NCBI RefSeq assembly: GCF_000518165.1
Contig: NZ_JADB01000003.1
Span: 62,001-126,000, forward strand
From: Bartonella elizabethae F9251 = ATCC 49927
Lineage (GTDB): Bacteria; Pseudomonadota; Alphaproteobacteria; Rhizobiales; Rhizobiaceae
Direction of reading: 5' to 3'
DNA: 64,000 nucleotides
Part shown: positions 7,379 through 17,829 of the stretch, one piece after another
Layout: every line of letters begins with the position of its first letter
How positions within the stretch are numbered: the first letter of the stretch is position 1
Made by a program: the position numbers and the translations under genes
The notes under the pieces: generated by a model
Databases searched by the model: none
The model's input: only the letters and a program-made list of their open reading frames with translations
Told to the model about the DNA's origin: nothing

Positions 7379-9697
7379 TTATTTTATAAGTTTATTTTTT
7401 CTATTTGCAGCAAGGACGGCAAGGGCTGTGATATTAACAACGCCTCGGGAAGTTACTGAAGGCGTTAGTATATGGGCGGGGCGTGCGGCCCCAATTAAAA
7501 TAGGACCAACATGGAGTGCATTTGTGAGGCTTTTAACAGTGTTGAGCGTGATATTGGCTGAATCAAGAGTTGGAAAGACAAGCAAATTTGCTTCACTTTT
7601 GAGACGAGAATCAGGAAAAACACGATCACGAAAAACTTTGGAAAGAGCAGCATCACCATGCATTTCACCATCTGCTTCTAAATGAGGATGTAATTTGGCA
7701 AGAATTTCTGTTGCACGGCGCATTTTACGCGCACTTTCTGTGTTTTTAGAACCAAAGTTTGAGTGTGATAGTAAAGCTGCTTTGGGTGTTATTCCAAATG
7801 CTTCAACTTCTTGAGCTGCCAATACAGTCATTTCAGCGATTTCTTCTGCAGAAGGATTTTCATTAACGTAAGTATCGGTGAGAAAAAGAGTACGCTGTTG
7901 AGAGATAAGCAAACTCATAGCAGAAAAACGATGAACATGAGGATCAAGTCCGATAATTTGTTCGATCAATTCAAGTTGACGTTCAAAACGCCCCTCTAAG
8001 CCGCAAATCATCGCATCTGCTTCTTCACGCATGACGGCAAGGGCAGCAATCGCCGTTGTTGATGTTCTCACGATTGTTTTTGCCATTTCAGGTGTAACGC
8101 CACGTCTTCCTGTATAATGAAAAAATAAATTAACATAATCACGAAAACGTGGATCATCTTCAGGATTTGTTAATTCAAAATCTATATTAGGGCGAATTTT
8201 CAAACCAAAGCGTTTTAATCTTGCTTCTACAACATGTGGACGGCCAATAAGGAGAGGTGTTGCTGTTTGTTCTTCAATGACAACTTGCGCTGCACGAAGG
8301 ACGCGTTCATCTTCACCATTGGCGTAGATGACGCGTTTACGTTTTGCTGTTTTTGCGGCAGCAAATACAGGTTTCATTGTTAAACCAGAAAGAAAAACAA
8401 ATCGATTGAGGATATCATGGTAGGCTTCCATATCTTCAATGGGACGAAGGGCAACACCCGTTGCCATTGCTGCTTTAGCAACAGCAGGAGCAATACGTAG
8501 GATTAAACGCGGATCAAAAGGAGAGGGGATCAGGTAGTTGGGTCCAAAATTAGGCGGTGCTTTTGCATATGCACGGGCTACAACATCTGAAGTTTCTTCA
8601 CGAGCAAGGCCAGCTATAGCATGAACAGCAGCCATTTTCATTTCTTCGTTAATTGCAGTCGCACCTACGTCTAATGCACCACGAAAGATATAGGGAAAAC
8701 AAAGGACATTATTAACTTGATTGGGATAATCAGAGCGCCCTGTGCAGATCATTGCATCGGGTCGTATAGAATGTGCTTCTTCCGGCATAATTTCTGGTAC
8801 TGGATTAGCCAGTGCTAAAATGAGTGGATTTCGAGCCATTTTTTTAAGATATTCAGGCTTTAAAACACCACCCGCCGATAGTCCTAAAAAAATATCTGCA
8901 TCATTAATAATATCAGATAAAGTTCGTGCGTCAGTTTTTTGTGCATAATTGACTTTCCAACGATCCATAAGGGTTTGGCGGCCTTCATAAACAACTCCCT
9001 CTAAGTCACTAAGCCAAATATTTTCAATTTTTGCCCCAAGACGGACCAAAAGATTAAGGCAAGCAAGGGCGGCAGCACCGGCACCTGAAGTAACTATTTT
9101 TGCATTTTCAATTTTTTTTCCTGAAAGATTTAAGGCATTTAATACAGCCGCAGAAACAATAATGGCCGTTCCATGTTGATCATCATGAAAAACTGGAATA
9201 TTCATCTTAGCGCGCAGCTTTTCTTCGATTTCAAAACATTCAGGAGCCTTAATATCTTCAAGATTAATACCACCAAATGTAGGTTCTAAGGTAGATACCG
9301 TTTGTACCATTTGTTCTATATCGGATGCATCAATTTCAATATCAAAAACATCAATATTGGCAAATTTTTTGAATAAAACGGCTTTGCCTTCCATAACTGG
9401 CTTTGAAGCGAGTGGCCCAATGTTTCCTAAACCAAGAACAGCCGTTCCATTTGATATAACAGCGACTAAATTAGAACGAGATGTATATTGAGCAGCAAGA
9501 TTGGGATCTTTATGAATTGCAAGACATGGTGCTGCAACACCTGGGGAATAAGCAAGAGCTAAATCACGTTGATTATCAAGAGGTTTTGTTGCTTGTATTT
9601 CCAATTTTCCAGGTTTGGGATGTTGGTGATAAAAAAGTGCAGCACTGTCAAGTTCAGCTATTGGTGAACTGAAATTACTCTTTCGTTCTCTAGACAT
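7379..9697 (-). CDS. maeB: NADP-dependent malic enzyme with C-terminal phosphotransacetylase-like domain
   Basis: 772 residues in two parts. Residues 1 to about 420 are a malic enzyme: the N-terminal malic domain ([16 protein letters not shown], then the HDDQHGTA metal-site motif) and a Rossmann domain ([20 protein letters not shown]). The remainder resembles phosphate acetyltransferase, a fusion typical of MaeB/Tme/Dme enzymes of alphaproteobacteria, where the extra domain is regulatory or oligomeric and not needed for malate decarboxylation. The reaction is malate to pyruvate plus CO2 and NADPH, feeding acetyl-CoA and reductant from C4 acids. I chose the ATG at 9697 over an in-frame TTG at 9712, because MSRERK is preceded by a short spacer without a clear gain from the longer form. 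Cofactor preference (NAD or NADP) cannot be read directly. Confidence 0.9.
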   Translation of the reverse strand: MSRERKSNFSSPIAELDSAALFYHQHPKPGKLEIQATKPLDNQRDLALAYSPGVAAPCLAIHKDPNLAAQYTSRSNLVAVISNGTAVLGLGNIGPLASKPVMEGKAVLFKKFANIDVFDIEIDASDIEQMVQTVSTLEPTFGGINLEDIKAPECFEIEEKLRAKMNIPVFHDDQHGTAIIVSAAVLNALNLSGKKIENAKIVTSGAGAAALACLNLLVRLGAKIENIWLSDLEGVVYEGRQTLMDRWKVNYAQKTDARTLSDIINDADIFLGLSAGGVLKPEYLKKMARNPLILALANPVPEIMPEEAHSIRPDAMICTGRSDYPNQVNNVLCFPYIFRGALDVGATAINEEMKMAAVHAIAGLAREETSDVVARAYAKAPPNFGPNYLIPSPFDPRLILRIAPAVAKAAMATGVALRPIEDMEAYHDILNRFVFLSGLTMKPVFAAAKTAKRKRVIYANGEDERVLRAAQVVIEEQTATPLLIGRPHVVEARLKRFGLKIRPNIDFELTNPEDDPRFRDYVNLFFHYTGRRGVTPEMAKTIVRTSTTAIAALAVMREEADAMICGLEGRFERQLELIEQIIGLDPHVHRFSAMSLLISQQRTLFLTDTYVNENPSAEEIAEMTVLAAQEVEAFGITPKAALLSHSNFGSKNTESARKMRRATEILAKLHPHLEADGEMHGDAALSKVFRDRVFPDSRLKSEANLLVFPTLDSANITLNTVKSLTNALHVGPILIGAARPAHILTPSVTSRGVVNITALAVLAANRKNKLIK

Positions 9698-10780
9698 TTT
9701 TATGATATCCAAGTTAGTGTATGTTTATTATATTTCCATCTACGATAAGGTTTTATCCATTAATAGATCCTCATTTCTCTGAATATCAAAATGCATGAGC
9801 ATGAGAAAATTCTTCTGGATCGTAAAACCAGTTTGATGTTTCTTTTCATTTGTGCGCAGGAATAATTTTATTGACAGCGGCACGTTTGTTTTTCTTTCCT
9901 TAATAAAATGCGTAAAAGTGATTAGTCTACAAGCAAATAAAACATTTAATAATGATTACATTACCAAGCCATTATTCTTTTTGCAATGCTTACAAAATAA
10001 GGAAAGAAAAGAAGAGCTTACTTATTCATTTCATTCGCTTTTTATAAAGTATATATTTTATTTAAATTTCTATACGGAAGTAGAAGAAATTTTAAAACAG
10101 AAATTTGAAAGTTATAAACCGTTTGTTCAGCTCTTTTGATAAGAAGATAGGAACGTTGAAAATGGAAGATGTGTTTTTTATTGTTCAATTAATTGTTAAT
10201 CGTTTAAAGTTGTATTTTTTATATACTGGTAAGTCATGTGTTGTAATAAACAAAAATTTCACTGAAAAAGCTTACATTGCGCATTTTATACAGGAATGCA
10301 TATATTCCGTATAATGCGTTACTTTATAATTTAGAATGAAATATCTCGTATAGTGGATGGGAAATTTGAATACACTAAGATTCATCGATTTTAAATTCGT
10401 CTATATAATAAAGAATATTTACTTACATATTTTAAGCGAGAGCGGTATGTGGGTAAAAAAACTTTAAGAAAGGAATAGAGATGCTTTTTATGAGCTGTTT
10501 TAATAAAAAGCACGAAAAATTTTGAGAATTAGCAAATAAAATAATATTACTGGTTTTGTTCTTATAAAAAATAAAAAGATTAAGGAGAGGATAAAGAAGT
10601 AGAAAATATGTTTTATCATTTTTGAGAATGATAGGCTGTTTGATAAGTTAGTATGCTTTCTTTAGGGTTATCACTTAGGTTATCAAGGAAAAATGCGTGC
10701 CAATTATCAGTCTTTGAAGTACAAAGCTCCAGCTGACCGTAAAGCACTCTATGATGAGCAATTAAGACAACTGGAAAGAG
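9698..10780. other. Long intergenic stretch with one small truncated-looking frame
   Basis: About 1.1 kb of AT-rich DNA. A perfect 10-bp hairpin TGCTTTTTAT / ATAAAAAGCA lies at 10482-10512 without a T-tract. Open frames at 9852-10139 and 10105-10314 are low-complexity, overlap each other and resemble nothing I know. A short frame with a good ribosome-binding site starts at 10693 (listed separately). Confidence 0.5.
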
Positions 10781-10875
10781 AAAAGTGGAAAAAATATTTT
10801 TTCCACTTTTTTTGTTGTCTATTGAATTCGTCCACTTGCATGAGCAAGCATGGTATAAACTTTTCCTGTATCTGA
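10693..10875 (+). other. Small orphan reading frame running into a terminator (possible gene remnant)
   Basis: A 60-codon frame starts with ATG, 3 bases after AAGGAA. Its first ~34 residues (MRANYQSLKYKAPADRKA, then a charged helix) look like normal coding sequence. The rest is the translation of a hairpin terminator and of the antisense of the 3' end of the next gene, so the sensible part appears truncated. Family unknown. It may be the 5' stub of a lost gene. Confidence 0.3.
10781..10813. terminator. Strong bidirectional hairpin terminator
   Basis: A 14-bp perfect stem AAAAGTGGAAAAAA / TTTTTTCCACTTTT (10781-10794, 10797-10810) with a 2-base centre is followed by T's on the plus strand. It lies 6 bases past the stop of the minus-strand GPR-like gene. 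Confidence 0.7.
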
Positions 10876-13800
10876 TATCAGGTATTTGCGAACTGAGTTG
10901 GAAGAACCAGAACTGCGCGATATATCACGTAAGAGCTTTTCGAAGTCCGAAACATATTGATTCACTGAACGCTTAAACTCAAAATCACTCATATATTTTT
11001 TCTTAATCATTTCAAATATTGTTTTCCCATTCAAGGTATAAAGGCGTTCTGTTACGATGTTTTTTTGGCCACGTTGATAATGATCCCATAGCTCAACAAT
11101 GGCATTATGATTAATCGCTTGCACTATACCTGATGCTAACGCGTTAAGAGAACTGTTTGTAGGACGTGATTTTGTTTGTACTGATGTTAAAACAGCATCA
11201 TTTGGGGTTTCATCATAAAATGTTTCTTCACGTGAAGCTCTTTCTAAGAGATTTGACACCCATTTATTTGGTCTTTTTATGCTTTGATCTTGTTGTAAAA
11301 CAGGTTTAGGAGGAATGATCTTTTTAATGAACTCAGGAGAATTCTCACTTCTGTTATTAAGCACTGATGATGTAGGAAATGCCGATATTAACTGTTCTTT
11401 TGCACTCTTTTGATCATTTTGTATAACACTGATGAGATCTTTTAATGCTGCAATTTGCTCATTCAAAGCCGTACGAATTGTTTGCGTTGTTTCTTTTGTT
11501 TTTTCTGGAAGCTTTTTAGCATTTTCATGAATATCATTATTAATCTTTGAAAGCTCTAAACGAACTTCATCCGCGGAGCGACGTATATCTTCTGCTGCTC
11601 CCGAAAAACGCGTTGACGCTTCACTAATAAGCCTATTAAGCGATTGTTGGAATGAATCTGTGGCGTTACGCGCATTCTTATCAGAGCGTTCAAGGGCTAA
11701 GTTGAAGATTTTTTCATAATGCTCAATCATTTGATTAATTTCATGAGACTTTGAAACAAGTGCATCGCTTAATGCAGAAAGTGTATTACGTTTTTCTTCA
11801 AGCGTTGAACTTAGTGAATTTTCAGACTGTTCAAGAACATGAATAGTTTTGGAAAGTGTTTTCGCATGTTCACCAAAACTATTCGTTATATGATTAATTT
11901 GTTCAAAGGTGTTGTTTGAGAGTCCTTGCAGAATTTCAACATTATTATTAAGTGCTTGATTTGAGACTGATAAACGCTCTGCTACTTGGTTCGTGTTGCG
12001 GAAAAAATTGTTCGTTGTTTCATTAAACTGACCATCGATATTTTGAACAGCTGATAATAAAACATTACTATTTTCTTGGAAGTTGTAAATTGATTGATTC
12101 AACTGCTGTAAGATGGACGAGACATTATTCACAAGCTCTTCCTTCATAGCTGTTACTGTTTGAAGTGTTTCAGAGTTTGCTTTGTTTAAGCTATTCACTA
12201 AAGATTCATTATGTGCATAAATTCTTTGCTCAGCATCTTGTGTGGAGAGAGAGAGTTGCTCACCGATATGCTGCGTTAAAGAATCAATTGATTCTGTTGT
12301 ACTTTGTGCTGCTTGATTTAAGTGGTTTGTCAGCTCTGTTATTTTTCCAACATGTTCTGAAATTTGTATTGCTGTCTGATTCTTCGCATCTTCCAGACGG
12401 CTTGTTACATCAGAAAGCTGATAGCCTAAATTACTTTTAAGACTTTGCATAGAATGATGAAGAACATCACAACGTTCATTAAGGACTTGCTCTATTGCTG
12501 TTGTTGATGTGTGAATTGTTTCATTCAATAATGCTTGTGCATTATGACTGGCTGTTGCGAAGGCTTCGACGGTATGCGCTGTTTGTTCAGACAGAACGGA
12601 CAGAACTTTTTCACTGGTATCATACACTGTTTTCTTAACGTTTGATACGATGCGATTGCCTGACTCTGAGAGAATATTTTCAGCTTGTGCAGTAGCATTT
12701 GTAACAGATGAGAGAATTTGTTCACCCGTAGAAGAAAGCATATCAGAAGCTTTTATAATCTTATTATGCAGATTATCTGTGACTGTATTAACAGAATCTT
12801 CTAAGCTAACACGCATATTGTCAACACTATTTTCCAGCGCTTGTTGAATTATTTGACTTTGCTCATTACTCAGCATGAGAGACGTCTTTAACGTGTCAGA
12901 ACGTTCCTCAATAACAGATGTTTGCATATCAATGGCTTCACAGACTTGGCTAAATTTTTCAGATAATGTTTCCTCTAGCGTTGTTGCCCGTTCAAAAATT
13001 TTGTGTGCACGATCTTCTAAATTTGTATCGAATGATTCCATACGCGTTTCAAGGGTTTCGAAGAAAACACCACTCGATTGAGAGAGAGTATTCTTTAAAA
13101 CTTCAGCGTGGCTTTCAAGGTTTTTTATATGATCTTGAACTGTTTCAGTAATGTTTTTATTATTGGCGGCGATTGCACTCTCAACTAAGTCTATTTGCTG
13201 TTTCAATGCTACATCGACACGTATATCACTTTTTGCGATGAGATTATGGATTGTTTCCATGCGCTGTTCGAGAGTGCGCGCTTGATCAGCAAGAACTTCA
13301 TTAAGAGAAAAGCTATTAATTGCCAAAGAGTCACGCAAAGCATCGGCACGGATATCAATATTTCTCGCTTGTGCTTCTAAAGCATCTTGCGTTGTATTGC
13401 AACTTTGTACAATGACTTCTTGTAATTTGTCAGTGCATTGAATGATATTTTCAATATGATTTCCAGCTTGTTTATCAACGAGTTGAGCATTCTCAGTCAA
13501 AACTTTTTCAATATGAGACGTATTTTGGACCAAGACATCAATCTGATTTCTTAATGCATCAGTGATTTTACCCTTCTCGCTATCAAGCATGTCTGCCATG
13601 AGAGCTCGTTGATCAGAAAGTTGTAGTTTAAAATCTTGTGAACGTTCTTGTATAATATCAACAATGGCATTGTCGATATGTTGAATTTCTTCTCTCAAGT
13701 TTTCTTTACTTTTATCAATAGCAGACAGAATAGCTTCACGTCCATTTGTAAATGCATGGGTAATGTCTGCTGTTTTTTCTTGGAGATTTTCATTTATTTT

Positions 13801-15378
13801 CAAAACATGAGCTTCCAAAAAGTTACCAAGTTTTTCGGCATTATCCTCTAAAGCTTGACTGCGTTCTATAAAGGAATCAATAATGGAGTTACTGTGTTCT
13901 TTAAGAGAAAGATCAACAGTTGCTAAACGTTGTTCAAAGGCTCCAATGGCTTGTGAGGTTACATTATCAAATTTAGAAGAGAGTTTATGTGCTTGATCAT
14001 CAAGCTTTAAAATTTTCTCATCAAAGTTCTTTAGAGATTGATTATTGCGATCAAGAAGAGCTTTATCTAAGGCTTTAAACTTTTCATCGACAACGTGCAA
14101 AGTTTGATCGGTTACTGTTTGTATATGCGTTGCAATTTTAGCAGCATGCACTTCTGCTTTTGCTGCTGTTTCGTTAAAGGTTTTTTCTATTTGTTTCTCA
14201 TTATAATCAAATCGTTTTGCAAAACCATCAAAGTTTTTTCCTAATTCATCAAAAAACTTTGTGTTCTTCTGCTGAATTTGTGTTGTTGTTTCGTTAAATT
14301 TCTCAACAAGCTGATTTGTTACACCATCACCGGCATAGGAAAGTTTTTCAACAAGGTCTTCACCCTGTTTTTGTAAAGTTTGAGAAAGAGTTTGTGCAAG
14401 CTTTTCAACATTGGTGACAATTTTAGAAGTAACCAAGCCAAATTCATCACTCAGTTGTTCTTGTGTTCCTTTAATTGTTGATTGTACGCGATCGGCATGA
14501 TTCAAAATGGCTATGCGTTCATTACTCAATTCTTTGATGAGTGTATGAATGCGTGATTCATTTTCAGCATAAGCTTGTTCTAGGTTGTGAACTTCACCTT
14601 GTATGATTGCTTCAAGTTCAACAGCACGTCCAAGAGTCCTTTCAATCCCTTCGTTCATTGCTGCGACTTCTTCACGAATGGTTTGCCCTATCGCAATAGC
14701 TTGTTTTTCAGATAACTGTTGTGGTTCACTAAGGCGTTGCGCAGCATTTGTCATTAGAAGAGCAATATTATGCAATTCGTTAGAACGTTTTGTTAATTGA
14801 GCAACACCCCAAGATATAAGGATGGGAATTGCTGTTCCGGCCGCTACAGCGAGTCCTGTTGGGGATGTCACAAAAGTACTGATATTAGACAAGGAGCTTA
14901 GTCCAGCTGGGGCGAGTTTATGGGCAATAAAAGCTCCCCCAGTTGCCCATAAAGCACTAAGCGCTGTTGTATACCAGTAGATTCGAGAGGAAGAACGGTG
15001 CTTTAAGAGTCCAAAATTTACAGGGGTTGTTATATCATCATTTGCAGGAAGAAGTTTTGACGATAACAATGTATTGTGAACCGTTCCCCCTGAAATATCA
15101 GGTGAAGTTTTTGGAGCAAAAAGCTGTCCAACAACGGATTTGTCAATAACAGCATCATCATGAATATTAGAGACAAAAGTTGAAGGACCATTTTCAGCAA
15201 AAAATTCTTCTTCTGCCATTGCAATTTTTTGAATCAAATCATCGACATTAACGATATTTTCAGAGTTATTCGATGATATTGTCTCAAATTCTGTGTCATC
15301 GAAATCAAAGTTCATCGCTTTTGTGAGGGCTTCTTCAACTTCAACTTCAAATGTTTGCAATTTGGTTCTGCGTGCCAT
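10819..15378 (-). CDS. gpr: Giant coiled-coil polar-growth protein, GPR/RgsE-like
   Basis: 1519 residues, the largest gene here. An acidic N-terminal cytoplasmic stretch (1-130) is followed by two hydrophobic segments (about 134-155 and 172-196), then roughly 1200 residues of nearly continuous amphipathic helix rich in Asn, Gln, Glu, Ser and Thr, with many repeats of the type 'ALEDRA..L...L' resembling apolipoprotein A1/A4/E helices. A basic linker (about 1390-1450) leads to a C-terminal helical domain with SSGSSNSVRKYL. This architecture matches the Growth Pole Ring protein of Agrobacterium (about 2100 residues) and RgsE of Sinorhizobium, which organise unipolar growth of Rhizobiales; this form is shorter. 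The start ATG at 15378 has GAGGCGAG just upstream. The identification rests on architecture, membrane topology and lineage; a sequence alignment would be decisive. Confidence 0.75.
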   Translation of the reverse strand: MARRTKLQTFEVEVEEALTKAMNFDFDDTEFETISSNNSENIVNVDDLIQKIAMAEEEFFAENGPSTFVSNIHDDAVIDKSVVGQLFAPKTSPDISGGTVHNTLLSSKLLPANDDITTPVNFGLLKHRSSSRIYWYTTALSALWATGGAFIAHKLAPAGLSSLSNISTFVTSPTGLAVAAGTAIPILISWGVAQLTKRSNELHNIALLMTNAAQRLSEPQQLSEKQAIAIGQTIREEVAAMNEGIERTLGRAVELEAIIQGEVHNLEQAYAENESRIHTLIKELSNERIAILNHADRVQSTIKGTQEQLSDEFGLVTSKIVTNVEKLAQTLSQTLQKQGEDLVEKLSYAGDGVTNQLVEKFNETTTQIQQKNTKFFDELGKNFDGFAKRFDYNEKQIEKTFNETAAKAEVHAAKIATHIQTVTDQTLHVVDEKFKALDKALLDRNNQSLKNFDEKILKLDDQAHKLSSKFDNVTSQAIGAFEQRLATVDLSLKEHSNSIIDSFIERSQALEDNAEKLGNFLEAHVLKINENLQEKTADITHAFTNGREAILSAIDKSKENLREEIQHIDNAIVDIIQERSQDFKLQLSDQRALMADMLDSEKGKITDALRNQIDVLVQNTSHIEKVLTENAQLVDKQAGNHIENIIQCTDKLQEVIVQSCNTTQDALEAQARNIDIRADALRDSLAINSFSLNEVLADQARTLEQRMETIHNLIAKSDIRVDVALKQQIDLVESAIAANNKNITETVQDHIKNLESHAEVLKNTLSQSSGVFFETLETRMESFDTNLEDRAHKIFERATTLEETLSEKFSQVCEAIDMQTSVIEERSDTLKTSLMLSNEQSQIIQQALENSVDNMRVSLEDSVNTVTDNLHNKIIKASDMLSSTGEQILSSVTNATAQAENILSESGNRIVSNVKKTVYDTSEKVLSVLSEQTAHTVEAFATASHNAQALLNETIHTSTTAIEQVLNERCDVLHHSMQSLKSNLGYQLSDVTSRLEDAKNQTAIQISEHVGKITELTNHLNQAAQSTTESIDSLTQHIGEQLSLSTQDAEQRIYAHNESLVNSLNKANSETLQTVTAMKEELVNNVSSILQQLNQSIYNFQENSNVLLSAVQNIDGQFNETTNNFFRNTNQVAERLSVSNQALNNNVEILQGLSNNTFEQINHITNSFGEHAKTLSKTIHVLEQSENSLSSTLEEKRNTLSALSDALVSKSHEINQMIEHYEKIFNLALERSDKNARNATDSFQQSLNRLISEASTRFSGAAEDIRRSADEVRLELSKINNDIHENAKKLPEKTKETTQTIRTALNEQIAALKDLISVIQNDQKSAKEQLISAFPTSSVLNNRSENSPEFIKKIIPPKPVLQQDQSIKRPNKWVSNLLERASREETFYDETPNDAVLTSVQTKSRPTNSSLNALASGIVQAINHNAIVELWDHYQRGQKNIVTERLYTLNGKTIFEMIKKKYMSDFEFKRSVNQYVSDFEKLLRDISRSSGSSNSVRKYLISDTGKVYTMLAHASGRIQ

Positions 15379-15973
15379 ACTCGCCTCGTACTCTTACAGA
15401 CGGGAAAAAGGGATACGTCCTCTTCCACATAATTTCCGCATACTAGCTGTTAATCATTTAGAAAGGAATATGCTGAGGAAAAAAATTTAAAAACTTATCA
15501 AAATAAAGTTAACGCAGTATCTTACACTCTGTTTAAAAAGGTTATAAAATATAATAAAAACAATTTATTATTTGATTCTAAAAAAAACAAAAATACTGTT
15601 TACAACTTGTGCTTATAAAAAACTTTATTAGCTTATTTTCTTTGAGATAAGGACAATTTAATGGCAGTTATATATTAATATTGAAAAAATAGTGTGGTGC
15701 CAATGCATTTTTGCTTATCGATGCGCGGTATAAGTGTTTTGTCTGCTTCCTTTTATTGATTCTAAATAAAGGGGATTAATCGTTTCATACGTCGTTTGTG
15801 ATAGATTAGGATGTATAAAAATTTGTTTCTTAACTGTAAGTTCATAAAAAAGTAAACGTGAAAAAAATTTGAATTTAATGATAGATTTTCATAAGCTGTG
15901 CTTTATTATTGCTTTAAAGAGCAGTTTTTTCTAATATTTCAGTTGTTTGTTGCTAAAATTTGAAGCTTCTACG
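15379..15973. other. Intergenic region between divergent gpr-like gene and hfq
   Basis: About 600 bases of AT-rich DNA without a credible coding frame. It separates two divergent genes, so it should contain both promoters; only the hfq promoter is readable. Space remains for a small RNA, but I see no terminator-like hairpin to support one. Confidence 0.45.
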
Positions 15974-16002
15974 TTGACAATTGAATATTTTTCAGTCGAT
16001 AT
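15974..16002 (+). promoter_or_regulatory. Sigma-70-type promoter of hfq
   Basis: A perfect -35 TTGACA at 15974-15979, a 17-base spacer and a -10-like CGATAT at 15997-16002 (rhizobial consensus CTATAT). The predicted start near 16009 leaves a leader of about 40 bases before the hfq ATG. Confidence 0.6.
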
Positions 16003-16047
16003 GCATGCACGAATATTTTATGCAATCGAGATGAAGGTGTAAGAATA

Positions 16048-16287
16048 ATGGCAGAGCGATCACAACACCTGCAAGATGTGTTTTTAAATACGGTGCGTAA
16101 GCAAAAAATTTCCCTTACAATTTTTCTTGTTAATGGCGTTAAACTCACGGGTATTGTAACTTCATTTGATAATTTTTGTGTCCTTTTGCGTCGAGATGGA
16201 CACGCGCAATTGGTTTATAAGCATGCTATTTCTACGATTATGCCCGGACAGCCTGTACAGATGTTTGAAGGAGAAAGTCCTGAGTAA
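16048..16287 (+). CDS. hfq: RNA chaperone Hfq
   Basis: 79 residues. The Sm1 motif ([21 protein letters not shown]) and Sm2 motif ([10 protein letters not shown]) are intact, including the Q8-type glutamine ([10 protein letters not shown]) and the KH pair of the central pore. Hfq is a cytoplasmic hexamer that pairs small RNAs with mRNAs. The C-terminal tail is very short, as usual in alphaproteobacteria. hflX follows after 54 bases, the same neighbour order as in many proteobacteria, and a strong promoter precedes it. Confidence 0.97.
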   Translation: MAERSQHLQDVFLNTVRKQKISLTIFLVNGVKLTGIVTSFDNFCVLLRRDGHAQLVYKHAISTIMPGQPVQMFEGESPE

Positions 16288-16341
16288 ACACATCATTTTA
16301 AGATAAACCTCTTATCCCATTTTTAAAGTACTTAGATTGCT

Positions 16342-17685
16342 ATGATAAATGAAAATGAGAGATTAGGAGGGGTATTTTCGCAAGTTATAAAACAAGTGCG
16401 CGCACTTGTTTTGATACCGATTTTTCAAGAGAATAGAACTGAAAACTCTTTGAGAGAATGCTCTAGATCTTCTCGCCTTCAAGAGGCATTGGGGTTAGCG
16501 CGTGCTATAAGGTTAGAAGTTGTTCATTATGAAATAATTAGTATTGCAACACCTCGTCCTGCGACTCTCTTTGGAAAAGGTAAAGCCGATGCGCTTGCCA
16601 ATTATATCCATGAATATTCCATTGAGCTTGCGATTATAGATCACTTTTTAACGCCAATACAGCAGCGTAATTTAGAAAAATTATGGAATTGTAAAGTTAT
16701 CGATAGGACGGCTTTGATTCTTGAAATTTTTGGTGATCGTGCACGAACAAAAGAAGGGGTTTTGCAAGTAGAATTGGCGCATTTGTCCTATCAAAAAGGG
16801 CGGCTTGTGCGGAGTTGGACGCACTTGGAAAGGCAACGAGGGGGGCGTGGCTTCTTAGGTGGACCTGGTGAAACGCAAATTGAAGCTGACAGGCGTCTTT
16901 TACAAGAGAAAATTATTCGTATTCGTCGCGAATTGGAAACGGTTATTAAAACGCGTGCACTTCATAGAGCAAAAAGAAAAAAAACATCTTATCCTGTTGT
17001 TGCTTTGGTAGGATATACGAATGCAGGAAAATCAACTCTTTTTAACCGTTTAAGCGGTGCTGATGTTTTAGCAAAGAATATGTTATTTGCAACGCTTGAT
17101 CCCACTTTGCGCAAAGTTGTTCTTCCCCATGGAAAATCGATTCTTTTGTCTGATACTGTAGGTTTTATCTCTAATTTGCCAACAAATTTGATTGCAGCTT
17201 TTAGAGCAACCCTTGAAGAAGTGATTGAAGCGGATCTCATTATTCATGTAAGAGATATGTCAGATCTTAATCATCGAGCCCATGCCCAAGATGTCTTAGA
17301 AGTTCTTTCAAGTCTTGATATCGATATTGATGATCTAGAGCATATCATAGAAGTTTGGAATAAGATTGATATGTTAGATGAGCAAGCTTTGAATGTTTTA
17401 CAAACGAGCGCAATGACACGGTCAAATCCTGCTCTCATGGTATCAGCACTTAAAGGGGATGGATTCGATCAATTATTAAAAACTATTGAAAAGCGAATTT
17501 TTGGAGAGGTCCAGAGCGTTGAATATCTTTTAAAACCTCATGAAATGTCACTTATTGATTGGTTTTATGAAAACTCTGCAGAAATAAAGCAGGAAGGACA
17601 TGATGATGGGTCTGTTACCATTAGAGCTGTTCTTACTTCTGAAGCAAAAAAACAACTAGAAAATATCAAAAAAAATATGAATTAA
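16342..17685 (+). CDS. hflX: Ribosome-associated GTPase HflX
   Basis: 447 residues. The N-terminal HflX domain ends in the glycine-rich segment GGRGFLGGPGETQIE (167-181), followed by a coiled helix and a G domain with G1 GYTNAGKS (224-231), G3 DTVGF and G4 NKID. HflX binds the 50S subunit and splits stalled or heat-damaged ribosomes. Start ATG at 16342. The N-terminal ~40 residues are poorly conserved. Cotranscription with hfq is likely given the 54-base gap and no terminator between. Confidence 0.95.
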   Translation: MINENERLGGVFSQVIKQVRALVLIPIFQENRTENSLRECSRSSRLQEALGLARAIRLEVVHYEIISIATPRPATLFGKGKADALANYIHEYSIELAIIDHFLTPIQQRNLEKLWNCKVIDRTALILEIFGDRARTKEGVLQVELAHLSYQKGRLVRSWTHLERQRGGRGFLGGPGETQIEADRRLLQEKIIRIRRELETVIKTRALHRAKRKKTSYPVVALVGYTNAGKSTLFNRLSGADVLAKNMLFATLDPTLRKVVLPHGKSILLSDTVGFISNLPTNLIAAFRATLEEVIEADLIIHVRDMSDLNHRAHAQDVLEVLSSLDIDIDDLEHIIEVWNKIDMLDEQALNVLQTSAMTRSNPALMVSALKGDGFDQLLKTIEKRIFGEVQSVEYLLKPHEMSLIDWFYENSAEIKQEGHDDGSVTIRAVLTSEAKKQLENIKKNMN

Positions 17686-17829
17686 GTTTTTTAAAGCTAT
17701 TGTTGAACTTTTTTGCTCAAATTTTGTGTTTTTCTTATCTCAAAATAATATGACAGTAAGTTAAGAGGATAGTTACTACTTTCTCTTAATAAAAAAATAT
17801 GAAGAAATATTTTGCTGGTTAAAATAAAT

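Noticed and set aside
12165-13851. Several plus-strand frames inside the GPR-like gene
   Set aside because: They are antisense shadows of a repetitive helical coding sequence.
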